Assembly: GCA_000708835.1 (NCBI GenBank)
Contig: DF237275.1
Location: 1 to 64,000 of the forward strand
Direction of reading: 5' to 3'
DNA from: Klebsormidium nitens
Lineage: Eukaryota > Streptophyta > Klebsormidiophyceae > Klebsormidiales > Klebsormidiaceae
Length of the DNA: 64,000 bases
The notes beneath the pieces are model-generated. The model searched no databases, had not been told where the DNA came from, and saw nothing but the letters and a program-made list of their open reading frames with translations. Of this stretch, positions 11,741 to 23,073 are shown one piece after another; position 1 is the first letter of the stretch, and each line of letters opens with the position of its first letter. Made by a program: the position numbers and the translations under genes.

Positions 11741-12999
11741 GTTTCTTACTTAGTTTTGGTAGGAACCTTGGTGAGTTTTTGGAGCGTTTGCAACGGCAAG
11801 GAGGGCAAACTCTCAAGTTGTTGGAATGCAAGAATGTTGATCTGTTCGTTGAAAGGTGGAAGCGATGATTCTTATCCTTCTCCGCCGCGGCGAAGTCTTG
11901 CAACCGCATCTCTGCGAGGTGCATGCATGGCTGCTGGTTCGTTGCAGTCTGCTGACGTGGCAGACTCGTATCCGGCAGCGTTACGCACGGTCCCTGCAGG
12001 ATCGCGGGGGCGTTTGAGGAGGAACGAGTCCCGGGCCTGCTGTAGCGCATCATCCGGACTTGGCCACCTGGCAAGCCCACGTCGACTTTCCCTAGCTGTC
12101 CCGTAGCTGGAAGCCAAGTGGCTCTTCCTCAACGAGTTTGCCCCGTCAGAGTGCTTGAGAGTGTCGTGAAGTACGTACCGCGAACTCAACCTCTGTGGAT
12201 GTGGTACCGGGAGGGTTTGCTCGCGCCGCCCCGGCCGCGCTAAGTGAAATCAGTGGAACTTACTGAGCAGGCCGGCTGCATGGCCGTCCGACTGATGGTC
12301 CCATAGGCTTCTCGGGGCATACAAGGTTTGTGTTACAAGCAATTGACTTGCTGAGAGGCTTCTACGCTCCAACGATATCAATCCGAGGCTCGGCTCCGGT
12401 CTGTTGTAGTGAGTTAAGGTTCCTCTACACGTACATTGGAATGTAGGCAACATGCTTTTTCGCCTCTTTTTCGCTTCGACTGCATTTGTTGAGCGCAGCG
12501 GACACGGTCCAACCTCGACTGAGTCAGTACGGCAAGACAGCGTCACAACTCACAATGTAACAGTTCACTGTATCGGTTGATCGACTCTGATCGAATGTGT
12601 ACATACCACGTACATACGTGCTAACTTGGTGTAAGGCCCAATACTATCTTTGGGACGCATGCAGGAATCGAGCACGATGCGAGCATGAAGAACATCGCCA
12701 TGCGAGCATCATAATACCACTCTCGTAAGCTAGCATCAGCGAAGCATGTGCCTATTATCCCAAAAGCTTCCTATATATGAAGCCTTCCAGCCGCATCTCA
12801 CTTCCAAGACTCCAATCTAGCGATAAGTGCATTCAATCAGAGCATTGCATACGTTTAACATTCCATCGCTTCAGAAAATGAGCCAAGTGCGTGGGAACGC
12901 AATCTTGAAGGCTCCGCAGCAGAAGGAGAGGATCTCGACGATCTGGCCCTTATCTCTCACAAAGTGCAGAACCGACTGAATGTCCTTGTAATAAATCAA
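11741..12999. other. Intergenic region
   Basis: Lies upstream of the LEA-like gene and downstream of the YhiN-family gene, so it should hold the promoter of the former and the 3' end of the latter. Open frames around 11870-12190 have no recognisable protein features. No RNA gene or mobile element was seen. Confidence 0.4.
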
Positions 13000-15900
13000 T
13001 CAGCAACTTGCTGCCTGGGCCTCTTCTTCAAACTCGAGGTGCGTGCCTGCTGCTGCAAGTAACTCCCCGGCAGCCCTTGCAATGGTGGAGCCTGCAATGT
13101 ATCCTCCCGTCCAAGCGTTCTGCACGAGCGACGAGAGACGCTTTATGCTGAGCAATCTGAATCTTCAGTACAACCATCGGCCACGAGTGCAGCAAGTCGA
13201 ATGCTGCATACAGCATCCTATTTACCGTTGTGAGTCTCGCGTCCCGAGTATGTCTTCATAAAGTGAGCTTCTTGAAAGGGTCACGATTCTCAGGAAAACC
13301 CACCGTTCAAAAATCAATGCAAGAAGGTTTACATCCCCAAGAGCGGGCAAACGAGCATTGGCTGGGAGACGAATGGCCCCTTCTTGTCTGGAACGCATCC
13401 GATGGCGAACCTTTCTGAGAGAGCACAGGCAGTCAATGAGAAGGGCCGACAATCGTAGCCACTGTTATCCTGATCCTTCTCTGAATGAACGGCGTCAGTT
13501 TCTACTCTCACATGAGAGCTTTGGGGGGGAGCGAATGTCTCCGGTGCCTACCTGGAAGTTGAACCCCCCCGTGACGCCGTCCACGTCAAGGAGCTGCATG
13601 AGGGGCACGGAGAACGTTAACTAAAGGTCTCCGGTCACGAGGTGCAAGATAGGAGCCAGCAATCATCGTCGGACGGAATATGCAAAACGTGCACCATTTG
13701 TCGGGATGTCTCGAAGTCTGCACTTCATACGTTAATTAAACAATAGCAGAGGAATGCCTTGTGATTGGCGACAAAGCGAACAGCTTTTCGACCCCGCAGG
13801 ACTGCCCAGCGCGCCAAATCGACACCTCCACAATTGACACCGGGTCATATCGCAGCAGGTATCGATCAAGCGCGTCGAGTCTCGGGGCCCGTCCCCACCT
13901 CGCCTGCCAAAAAGAGCCCCCGGCACACGCGGCTCTCCATCGTGGCGAGCGTCACCTCCTTCAGCGGCACCCCTCCGGCCTTAACGACCTCATCTTTAAA
14001 TTGACCCTGCAGTTGGCGAGAACTTCGTTTAGGCGGCCAGGCGGTCGGTAGACGTACATGCAACTTTGGGATCTAACATGCTCTAAACCTGGGTGCCCAC
14101 GTGTTGTTTACACCCACTGTTACTTTAACCCAGAGAAATTATGCAGTTCTCAAATGTCACGGAAGCAATCTGAGCGCAAGTGCCGACGAAAGCAAGATAC
14201 CCGCTAGGCTGGGCATTTGCATTCGAGCAAGGACGTGACAGAGTGACACACCAAGTGTCCAAAAGACAGAACTTCCGGATGATGCCACAGTCGGCCTGCA
14301 GACCTAAAGAGAAACCTGAAAAGACCTACAGTGACCTTCGTAGAAGCTCTCAGATTTGACGCCTGGAAACAGGAAAGTCCGACGGGAGATTCTCCCGTAG
14401 CAGGCACGGGGAAGGAGCACGCGCGTCACATCCTCAGATAGCGGACGATCAAGGAACGTTACCTTTCCGGCGATGATAAACGGTCGTCGCTTGAGCGAGT
14501 CCGTCAGTTTTTGGAGGGGCTTGCCCGGAGCTTGAGCCCACGTCAACTCAGGGTCCAACCCCTGTGACAAAAGAAGCAATCGGTCATCTCCCAGTATCTT
14601 AGCACGCTCCTAAAGACCAGACGCAGTGCAAAAGAACAACGGCCCTCGTTCGGAATTGCCAAGGTTTGTTGGTAGTGGCCTACATAGAAACCAGCTCAAA
14701 TGCCCAGAAATTACCCTCGATATGAAGACGAAGTCTCAGCGGAGAAGTCTTACTGAATGGCGACAAGGAACCCAGGTGATTTTGCGCGCCGAGTTATAAA
14801 GGACGGGGGCGTTTGAGTCAGCGCACCACTGCCGTTCTCGGATTCCCCATCCGTAGATCGAGGCCGAATCCGAAACGAACCGTTGAAACCTGCCACAAGA
14901 GGACACAGAGGAGGGACAGGAAGCAGACAAAGACCGAAAGCCAAGGCCGTGATTGGCTCATAAAAAGCGGAGACTTCTGGCTGGTAAAGGCATGCAGCGC
15001 CGCACCTCCTTTTGCAGCAGGTACAGCCAGAAGCGCCGCGGCAGGTCGAGCGCGGGCGGGCCTCCGCTCGCGAGCTTCTTCTTCCCTGCGCGCGTTCTGT
15101 ACGCGAGCATCTCCTGAGCGACCGCCGCGGCTTGCATGCCCGGGAGGAAGTCGACGACCAGCGAGCCTGCGAGAGAATGTCAATGATCATTCTTCCGTAA
15201 TGGTATCATTCTTGGAGAGCACTTAGACGAACTTTCCGGGGCGTTCGATTCTAGCCCGGAAGGAGTCGGCCAGTGGGCCGCAGGAGATAATCAACGGATC
15301 AATTTATCATTCATAGAGAGCAATCGAATGAAGTCCCGGGGCGTTTGACTCTGGCCCGGACGTCCACGTCCAGCGAGCCTGCGAGAGATAGTCAACGGAT
15401 CGTTCTATCCTTCTTGGAAGGCAACAAGAATCAAAGTTGCCCCGACAATTCGATTCTTGCCCGAGAGGAGTTCAGGACCAGCGAGCCTGCGAGAGAAAGT
15501 CAATGGATCATTCTATCATTCTTAGAGAGCAATCAAAAGGAAGTGCTCGGGAATCTGACTTCTCGCCCAGGAGGAGTACACGACCAGTGAGCCTGCAAGA
15601 GATAGTGACCAAACCATTCTATCGTTCTTAGAGGCAATAAAGACAGGATGTCCGAGGAACTTGATATCCTCCCCAAGAGAAGGCCACGATCAGCTAGCCT
15701 GCGAGAGGGAATCTATGGATCCGTGTTATCATTCTCAGAGAGCAATGAGGTGCAGAGTGCCCGGAGAATTCGACTTCTTGACACGGGAGGAGTCCACGAA
15801 CAGCGAGCCTGTAAGAGAAAGTCGATGGATCATTCTATTAATCTTAAAGAGCAATAAAACACGAAGTGCCCGGGGAGTTCGAAGCTTGCCCGGGAGGAGT

Positions 15901-18900
15901 CCACGACCAACGAACCTGCGAGAAAGAACTTAGAGGATCCGTCTATCATTCTTAGAGAGCAATAAAAGACGAAGTGCTCGGGGAGGTTAGCTTGCCCAAG
16001 AGGAGTCCGAGCCTGCAAGAGAAAGTCAACGGGCCAATTTAGTCGGACAATTCGACAAAGATGAAGGACAAAGTACCTGGGCAATCTGCTTTTCTGCCGA
16101 AGTGAATGACGGGACGCGGGTTCAGAAAGAAGAACAGGATGGACTGGTGGACCTGTGCCATTGACAAAACCACGGTCGTGCTGCGGAGTATCTGAGAGAG
16201 CGGTTAATGTCGTCCTTCCCCATTCCATTCCGGATCGGGAATCGTGAGGCCACATGGAAGGGAGTTTCGGCAGATCCGCTCCTGTTCATAAAAACCGAAG
16301 TCTGACGAGCACCGAGTGGTAAAAAGACGCTGTTTTTCATATCGTCGAAGGCAACAACTCACAATGTAAGGATGACTCAAAGGAGCGCCCCAAGTCCACA
16401 GTTGAACTCACAAAGTCCAGTCCAGCACGGCACGCGACACGGCATGCAAAATTCCAACCTTTTCTGCTGCACCGACCCACCTTTGTACGCAGTGTCAAAG
16501 AGGCCCCGGGCCCCCCAAGCCGAGAGTTTTAACACCAGCGGTCCACTCAGGCCCCAGTGCGTGATCAGCAGCGGACCTTCCTGTTGCAAACCGGGGGGTG
16601 GCTTCCTCTGTCCCTCCAAGTGGAGCTCCCCCCCAACTTGCGGAAAGCTTACCTGAGGGAGGAAACAGCAATTTGTCAGGGACAAGCTGGTTCCTGTAAG
16701 CAGGACGGTAACTAAAGCAGGTCGTTGATAAATTGAATCGACAGATTACTGGTCTTCAATTGATGATGTAGTGGGAGGGCGTTGGAAGAGTCGCGAGAAG
16801 GATAATGAAACAAGGCCCTTACGATCTCAACAGTTCTATGGCTAGCTCGATCGCATCGCTCGTCAGTATGGCCAGCATTTCCGCATACTTTCTTTGTCGA
16901 AAACGAAACTTACGTTGGGCTTGACGCCTTCCAGCATAAATGCTTCCACTTTGAAGTTCGAACGAAAAGAGGTAAGGCTCACAACTCCAAGTATCCTAAA
17001 TCCGACAAGTAACTTTCGGCGCTTACTCCCGCAAGTGCTGTAAGGTCCGTATCAGGCGTGCAGAATGTGAACAGGCTCGGCCGGGGGTCGATGACGGTGT
17101 GGCCCAAGGCTCCCGCCAGCTCATACCCCTGCGCCGCAATGAAGTCAAGCTTCAATTACGAAGCTTCGACAAACCCTACTTTTTAACAGCGTGACGGGAA
17201 TGCATTCCGCAAGGACTCAGATCGCAGCGAAATTGTTAGGTAAGGTTTGGCGGGATGATTCAGATTGTCTCAGATCAGATTGATGCAGCGCATGTGAATC
17301 CCAAAATGATTTTGCACAAGGAGCCGCTTGCATGAGCCAGCCCAGATGCAACACGGTCAATCCGCCCACCGCATTGAGAGGAAAGCAGACAGCAGGGATG
17401 ACAGCGGGGCCGGATCATTCTGGTCCAACCGAAGCAGCGTCGTGCAGACAATTTACGGACCTGGCAGAGTCCCTATCCTGTCTGTCAACCGCACTGACTT
17501 GCTGAGGCACTTGCGGACAACAGTCCTCACAACAACTCCTTGCGCCCCACATTCATACGCGCTCCCTGATTTGTCAAATCCGGAAAGCTACGAAACCTGC
17601 TGCCAATCCTCACCCTCTGGGCACTCCCCGTTGCCAGCATCAGGAAGTCTGACGTCATCACGCTGGGCCGTGTAACGGGCCCCAACGTCAATTCGAAGTG
17701 CCCCCCAGGCAGCCTCCGGACTGACAGCACGTTGGTGCCGTTTCTCAGCTTGACGCCGAGGCGCTGCACCTCACTCAGCAGGCAGTCTATGACGGTCGCT
17801 GAAGTGTTGGTGACGGGGAACATGCGCCCGTCGTCTTCTTTCTGCAAGAAAGAGCAGGTATTCGTCTACGTAGAACGTCGTTTGTCAGAATTTCCTCAGC
17901 CATTCACAAACGGGTCAGCTTTGAACAGTTCGAAAGTACGCAGCATTCTCAAAGTGCGTCACGTCAGCCAATCCTGTGGGAGTGCGCACTTCTTCTAAAG
18001 GAAGAAGTTGGCTGCCTGTCAGAGGCAATGGAGGGTGCGGAACCCATCCTACGCTCAGCGCACGAGTCAGTGCCTTGCAGCCAGTCGTCATTTTCTGAAA
18101 CGCTGCTATTGTGGTGGATGCACAATCCACCAAGAGGCTCTGCTCCACTTGACGCACATAGCATACCTTCATCAATACCACGTCGAAAGGACTCGGACTG
18201 TACAGCATTCTTCCATTTGTTGATGCCAATCCTTGTTCAATGCAAGCCGGTACCTGTTTATGGCCAGAAATTTCGCTCGCTCTAAAACACTTCAGAATGT
18301 TCCTGTCAGGCCCAAATAAGAGGTCGCAAGGGTGAAACGCACCTTCAGAGCCACCCCTCGCGCCTCGAACCACTCTACTGTCTCCTTTGGTCCGTGCGTC
18401 CGAAAGAAGGCCCCGCGCAGCTCCCGATGGCCCCGAGGGTACTGGCCCGATAGTGGCTGCACGGTTGGGGAGGAGAGGGCATTCACACCAGTTGCTTCGA
18501 AGCAGGACAGTTGCAATAGAAGCGATAGTATCCGTCGTTTAATCCGTTATTTTGTCAATGATGGAGATTTGACCCATAACTCGTGCAGAAAGTGAGGTCC
18601 AGATGAGTGCCGGTTTTATGCATGAACAGCGCTTTCAAAAAAGAAAATCGTTCTGCCAAAGTATCTCTTTGAACTTCTCAATGCCACCACTGAATGCCAC
18701 CGAAGACATATAGAAGGAGACCTGCAGCCTGATAGGCACTATCTGCCCCCTGTCACTCTAGAACCTTGTTGAATGGAAACAACTCAAGCACAGAGTTCCG
18801 TTGCTTGCCAAATGGCCGAAGGAGAGCCAGACCAATTAACATCAGGAAAGCCGCCTTACCCCCGGTTCAATATGAAGCCCTGTGGTCACATTGCACCGCC

Positions 18901-19504
18901 CGCCCCCCGAGATGCGCACCTTTGAGAGCGGGGCACTCTTTTCAAGCACAACCACCTCCAGATCAGGACACGCTTCCTTGGCCCGAATGGCACCAAAAAT
19001 GCCCGCGGCGCCCCCCCCAACAACCACTAAAGTTAGCGCGTCACTTGCGCCCCCGCTTTTATCACCTAAAGAGCTGCCAGGATGGGGATCATCTGGAGAA
19101 CAATGAGAGTGAGCGTTGTGAACTCCATTTTGCGCTGCGCCACTTTCGGTTGCGGCTAAGGTGGCCCCATCGAAAGTAGACCGCACTGTTTCGCGGGAGA
19201 CTGAGGCTCCAGAGGAAACCGGCCCTTCCGAAGCGCATCCATGGCCGAACCCCGACACTGGCGCCTGCGCTCCATTCGCCACCACCGACACCTTTTGAGA
19301 ATGACTGCCTGAGGAGCTCTGTGACTGCCACCGCTGAAAGCTGACGGGGAGCTCGGAGAACCTTGGAAAAGTGCCGGAGTGCCCGCAGAAAGGGGTTTGC
19401 ACACTGATGGCTGCAGTTGTGCCCTCCTGGAAAGATGCTCGTATGGTCAGCGAGCCCTGGAAGAAGGCCGCCGCGCCCCGGGCTCTCGCTAGAGCGTGTG
19501 CCAT
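13000..19504 (-). CDS. HI0933/YhiN-family FAD-dependent oxidoreductase, probably organellar
   Basis: Flavoprotein of about 620 residues. Exons: 18860-19504, 18343-18456, 17614-17841, 17027-17128, about 16914-16995, 16481-16652, 15006-15166, 14463-14561, 13899-14006, 13552-13593 and 13000-13119. Residues 1-155 form a Ser/Ala/Arg-rich leader that suggests a plastid or mitochondrial transit peptide. A Rossmann FAD site follows: [13 protein letters not shown] near 160-172, then the acidic residue of VVVLEKS and the family motif [13 protein letters not shown]. Further family landmarks are [58 protein letters not shown] and the C-terminal [20 protein letters not shown] and [10 protein letters not shown]. 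The substrate is unknown for the family. All splice phases agree except at the border between 17027-17128 and 16914-16995, where the frame is off by one. A sequence error or an unseen exon could explain it. The 42-base exon at 13552 is a microexon. Confidence 0.88.
15166..16040. repeat. ~107-bp minisatellite carrying repeated splice-acceptor/exon borders
   Basis: About nine head-to-tail units lie inside one intron of the YhiN-family gene. The first unit is the real border of the exon 15006-15166. Copies of the border lie near 15278, 15378, 15486, 15592, 15698, 15808, 15915 and 16012, so the spacing is 97-112 bases. Read on the minus strand, most units contain a pyrimidine-rich CTCTCGCAG acceptor followed by GCTCGCTGGTCGTGG, the start of the exon. 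The rest of the unit includes TGATCCATTGACTTTC-like and GCTCTCTAAGAATGATAG-like blocks and a GCCCGGG box. Units are diverged by substitutions and small indels. Confidence 0.88.
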
Positions 19505-19994
19505 GTTCTGCTGAGTAGCACTCTGAGCGAGAAGGAAGGTGCAGCCGTGGTGTCAGCAATGCTCTGGTGTAGGAAGAACCAACTGCCTGCTGTGCTTTCT
19601 TCCAGGCAGGCATACAAGAGACAGCAGCACCACCACCATCCGCTTCGCCTCCTTCGTCGACCTCAGGCTGTTCACTTTCCTGAATTTGAAGGTCAAACTT
19701 TTCACAGGGTCCAAGGAAAAAACCCCAAACCTTTGAAATTCTAGAGGCGAAGAAGTGACCAGCTGGCAGCCCGCGGTTTGTGGGGAGCTGTGTTGAGGGT
19801 TTTGCAGGAGAGCATGCAGGTGGATGCAATCAGAGACGTGCATGTGGAAGCTTCTCGTGGAGAGCAATTAGTGGAGACCCGCAAATTTTGCCGCAGCTGT
19901 TATGCCCTCAGCCATTCACTCATGCAAGACTTTCATTGTCTTTCTAGGTTTTCACGACTTCGCCAGCCAAAGTTGCCTTCCCCACCCCCCAGTC
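19505..19994. promoter_or_regulatory. Divergent intergenic region between YhiN-family and CASP-like genes
   Basis: The two start codons point away from each other across 490 bases, so both promoters and 5' leaders are here. Open frames that cross it are on both strands and have no protein-like features. No motif is assigned. Confidence 0.35.
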
Positions 19995-21786
19995 ATGGCT
20001 TCGCACACTGTTACAATGCCGCAGACGCCGGGGTCTTACCCCACAGCGACCCCCTATGGCAACCCCCCGCCAAAGCAGACGACAGCAGCTCCAGCTGGAG
20101 GGGTCTACATTGCTGGGTCCAGCTTGGGGAGCGACCGGAAGTTCACAAAGCGGTCGGTTGCATCGTTAATATTCAGGCTGATGCAGCTCATCTTCTCTGT
20201 GATTGGCCTGTCGGTAAGTTGTCATCTCGATAACTTGATGCCCATTTGTGTGGAGCTTACTGAGAAACAGCTGTTACTTGGGTCTTCTTTCTTCTATGAG
20301 GTTTTCTGTTGTTCTCTGCGATGTATATTTTGAGCCTTGCTGACTTGATTTGGCCACTCGGTTTGCATGCAATCCGCTACCTTGCTATTCATGAAGTGGG
20401 CATTGCATGCACGCAGCTTTTACCCAGCTTTACTGAACTAAATACTCTGATTCCAAGCTTGTCTGCCCTTCCTCAAAGCCACTCTAATTGTGCGGCATTG
20501 GACAGCTGTCTTTTCACTGAGATACAGGGCTATTGTTTACCAGCAAACAAGTTGAACACTTGATTTCCCAAGTCCTATGTCGTGCAGAATCTTCTGAGCT
20601 GTTTGCTTGTACGCCCTGAGCTGAATACGATTTTTCTCAATCAATGCTTTTTCATAAGCTCTTGACTCAACCATTTTGGAGTAAACATGCAGCACTTGCT
20701 TCATTCACAGAGCCTGTGTAAGCACTCCTGTGTGAAGTGCTAGCGACACTCGCGAACTCTGGTTAACTGACCAATTTTTTTTTTTTGTTGAAACTCCTAT
20801 CAGTCTGCCAGCTTCTCATTTTCTGTCCTGTGCGCAGAGGCGCCCACCTACTTCCCCCTGGATGGGCAAATGTGATCACTGAACTTGGGGCAGTCACTTT
20901 TTCCACAGCTTGCCCGGATAGGTCGTTTACCTTTTCGAGCCTACAGATTTTGCAACAAATACGTACAGATTCTGACCGCTGTTGCATCTCTGTTTTGCAG
21001 ATCATGGCCAGCGCCCATGACAAGAGGAATGATTTCACGGGCCACTCCCTGGACTACACTGACTACAAGGGCTACACGTGGCTGATGGTCATGCTGATCT
21101 TCGTCTTTGTCTGGTCGCTTATTACCCTCATCTTGGACGCCTTGGAGGCGTGCACCAGCTTCTCAATGGGAGGGATTGTTGCTCTGATTATCGCTGTTGT
21201 GGATCTGGTAAGTATTCGCACTCCATCTTCTTGAGTTCTCATATGATAGTTCACTTGTTTCCTGCTGTTGTGGTCTGTGTTGGTTGGCTGTGTCAACAAA
21301 TCATTCCTAGTAGTCTCAGCTTTAGGGACGCATCTCCTGTTTTTTGACAACATCTGTGTTTGACAACATCTGTGACCGCTTCCAGCCAAAGATTTATCAG
21401 TGCAATGCTACCATCCAAAGTCTGTCATATGAATGTCACCTCCTATACCTTTTCTTCTTTGTCATATTGATGTCATTTGAATACCCTTTCTATACAAAGC
21501 TGAGTGCCTTATTCTAGATATGATTTAGTTTGTATCTCGAGTACCTCCATTTAAGGTTTGCGAATGTATTCACACAGAACTTTCTGCTTCGCAGTTCCTG
21601 GCATTCCTCGTTTTTGGAGCGGCCTGCTCAGCCGCCACCCTTGACACCGACGTGGTTGGCGGCGGGTCTGGCAAATTCAGTTCTAGGGTGCGGGCGGCAA
21701 CAGCTTTTGGTTTTGTGACCTGGTTGTTCCTGGTCCCTACGATGCTCTTGAACACCGCCATTGTCATCACAGAGGTCTTCGGGTAG
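19995..21786 (+). CDS. CASP-like protein (CASPL/DUF588, MARVEL-type four-span)
   Basis: Plasma-membrane scaffold-type protein of 205 residues in three phase-0 exons: 19995-20213, 21001-21207 and 21595-21786. The N-terminus is Pro/Thr/Gly-rich and cytosolic. Four membrane segments lie near residues 53-75, 98-120, 130-153 and 176-200. The family's two diagnostic charges are present: an Arg in segment 1 (SLIFRLMQLIFSV, residue 61) and an Asp in segment 3 (IIAVVDLFLAFLVFGAACSA, residue 141). CASP family members in plants form membrane domains that guide cell-wall deposition; CASP-like relatives are broader in role. The function in this organism, which probably lacks an endodermis, is unknown. The ATG at 19995 was chosen because an in-frame upstream ATG at 19902 adds no recognisable sequence. 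Confidence 0.9.
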
Positions 21787-23073
21787 ATACAAGCATGTGC
21801 GGTGGCAGTTCCCTTGCACGCTTAGATATGTTGGTCATGGGTTAGACAGAGTTAGGAAGACGGGACTGGGTTGTATAATATTGGTGGCACGCAGCTCGCT
21901 TGCACGCACATTGAGCTTTTTGACCTTCCATATACAGTACAATATGTGGACAATCTGGACGCTTTAGATGTAATTTAGACCGTGAACAGTAGGACGAAGC
22001 AGAGGTCTTTAATTCCATGTTGATTAAAGACTTGAGACCATCAAGCACAGTGGCCTCGAGTCATACATGTGCATAATCTCTCTGCTTGTTCAGTGTTAGA
22101 GCGTATTTCAAATGCACTCCATATGTAACGGACGTGGTGTGATCTTACACAATATATCTAGAAGGTCTCAAGTATCTACCAGGCCTGTGCCAGCTAGTTT
22201 GCCACATGTACATATCATCAAAAGCATGTTGTGTGTATGATGCACATATTCAGCTACACGTACTGCATGTTATTATCGCTTGCAGGCTTCATAGCTCGAT
22301 GCGCATATATGCATGTGTATAGCACAAAATATAATCAAGCTAGAACGAAATCAACCGCGGTCCCCCTTCTAAGCGTCGGTCCCACATGGTACGTCGCAAA
22401 ATTTGATGTGCGATCTTTTAGGCTAGCGGTGCGCGCGCCCAGCACCTTGAAGCGACCTGACTCGCTTCTTTGATCAGTGACATGGTAGGTTCGAGCTCGC
22501 AGCTAGGCCGCCCGGCCAGCCGGATTCTTTAAGTTCAGGGGGCAAGATCGACAATTTCAAATGATCTGTCATGGCAGAATCCGACGGCCAGGCATTTTTG
22601 AAAGCTATATAGTTGCTAGCACCACAATCTAGCTGCGGCAAAGCTTGCAATACTCTGCATGTGGGTCCCATGTATGGGTGCTATCACATGCACGGCGATC
22701 AGACCGTCTGTGCAGAGACCATTCAACATACAATAACGTTTCCCGAAATCGCATCGAGCTGTTGAGGCTCGGCCTTTATCATGCATGCACCTTTGGCTTT
22801 GAGCAAATATGGCACGCGGTACTGAGACATCATTGCATATGTGCTCGCACCACTTGCATGGACGACTGTACATCCCGCAGATCATTCTGTGTGTGTGCAT
22901 ATGCACATACTCCTTCTGGATCCAAATCCCAACTCTATGAGAAGCATGGCATTTTGACGTCGTTTTTCACCTCAATAAACCTAGCCTAAACAGATGACCA
23001 CAAAAGCACGATTACATATGCTCTATAATACAAGGGTTTCAAATTGTACCTCCCCCAAGCTAATGGAAGAGGG
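21787..23073. other. Intergenic region (convergent 3' ends)
   Basis: Sits between the ends of the CASP-like and GTG genes. It contains 3' untranslated sequence and scattered TGCATG/ATGCAT motifs around 22250-22900. No gene, RNA gene or mobile element could be supported. Confidence 0.4.

Noticed and set aside
15345-15933. Plus-strand frames of 60-90 residues with repeated SEPARESQ-like peptides
   Set aside because: They come from the intronic minisatellite read in sense to the plus strand. Each unit shifts frame, and the array is part of a minus-strand intron.
19089-19829. 246-residue minus-strand frame upstream of the YhiN-family gene
   Set aside because: It overlaps the first exon of that gene in another frame and has no recognisable features; the real frame carries the FAD motif.
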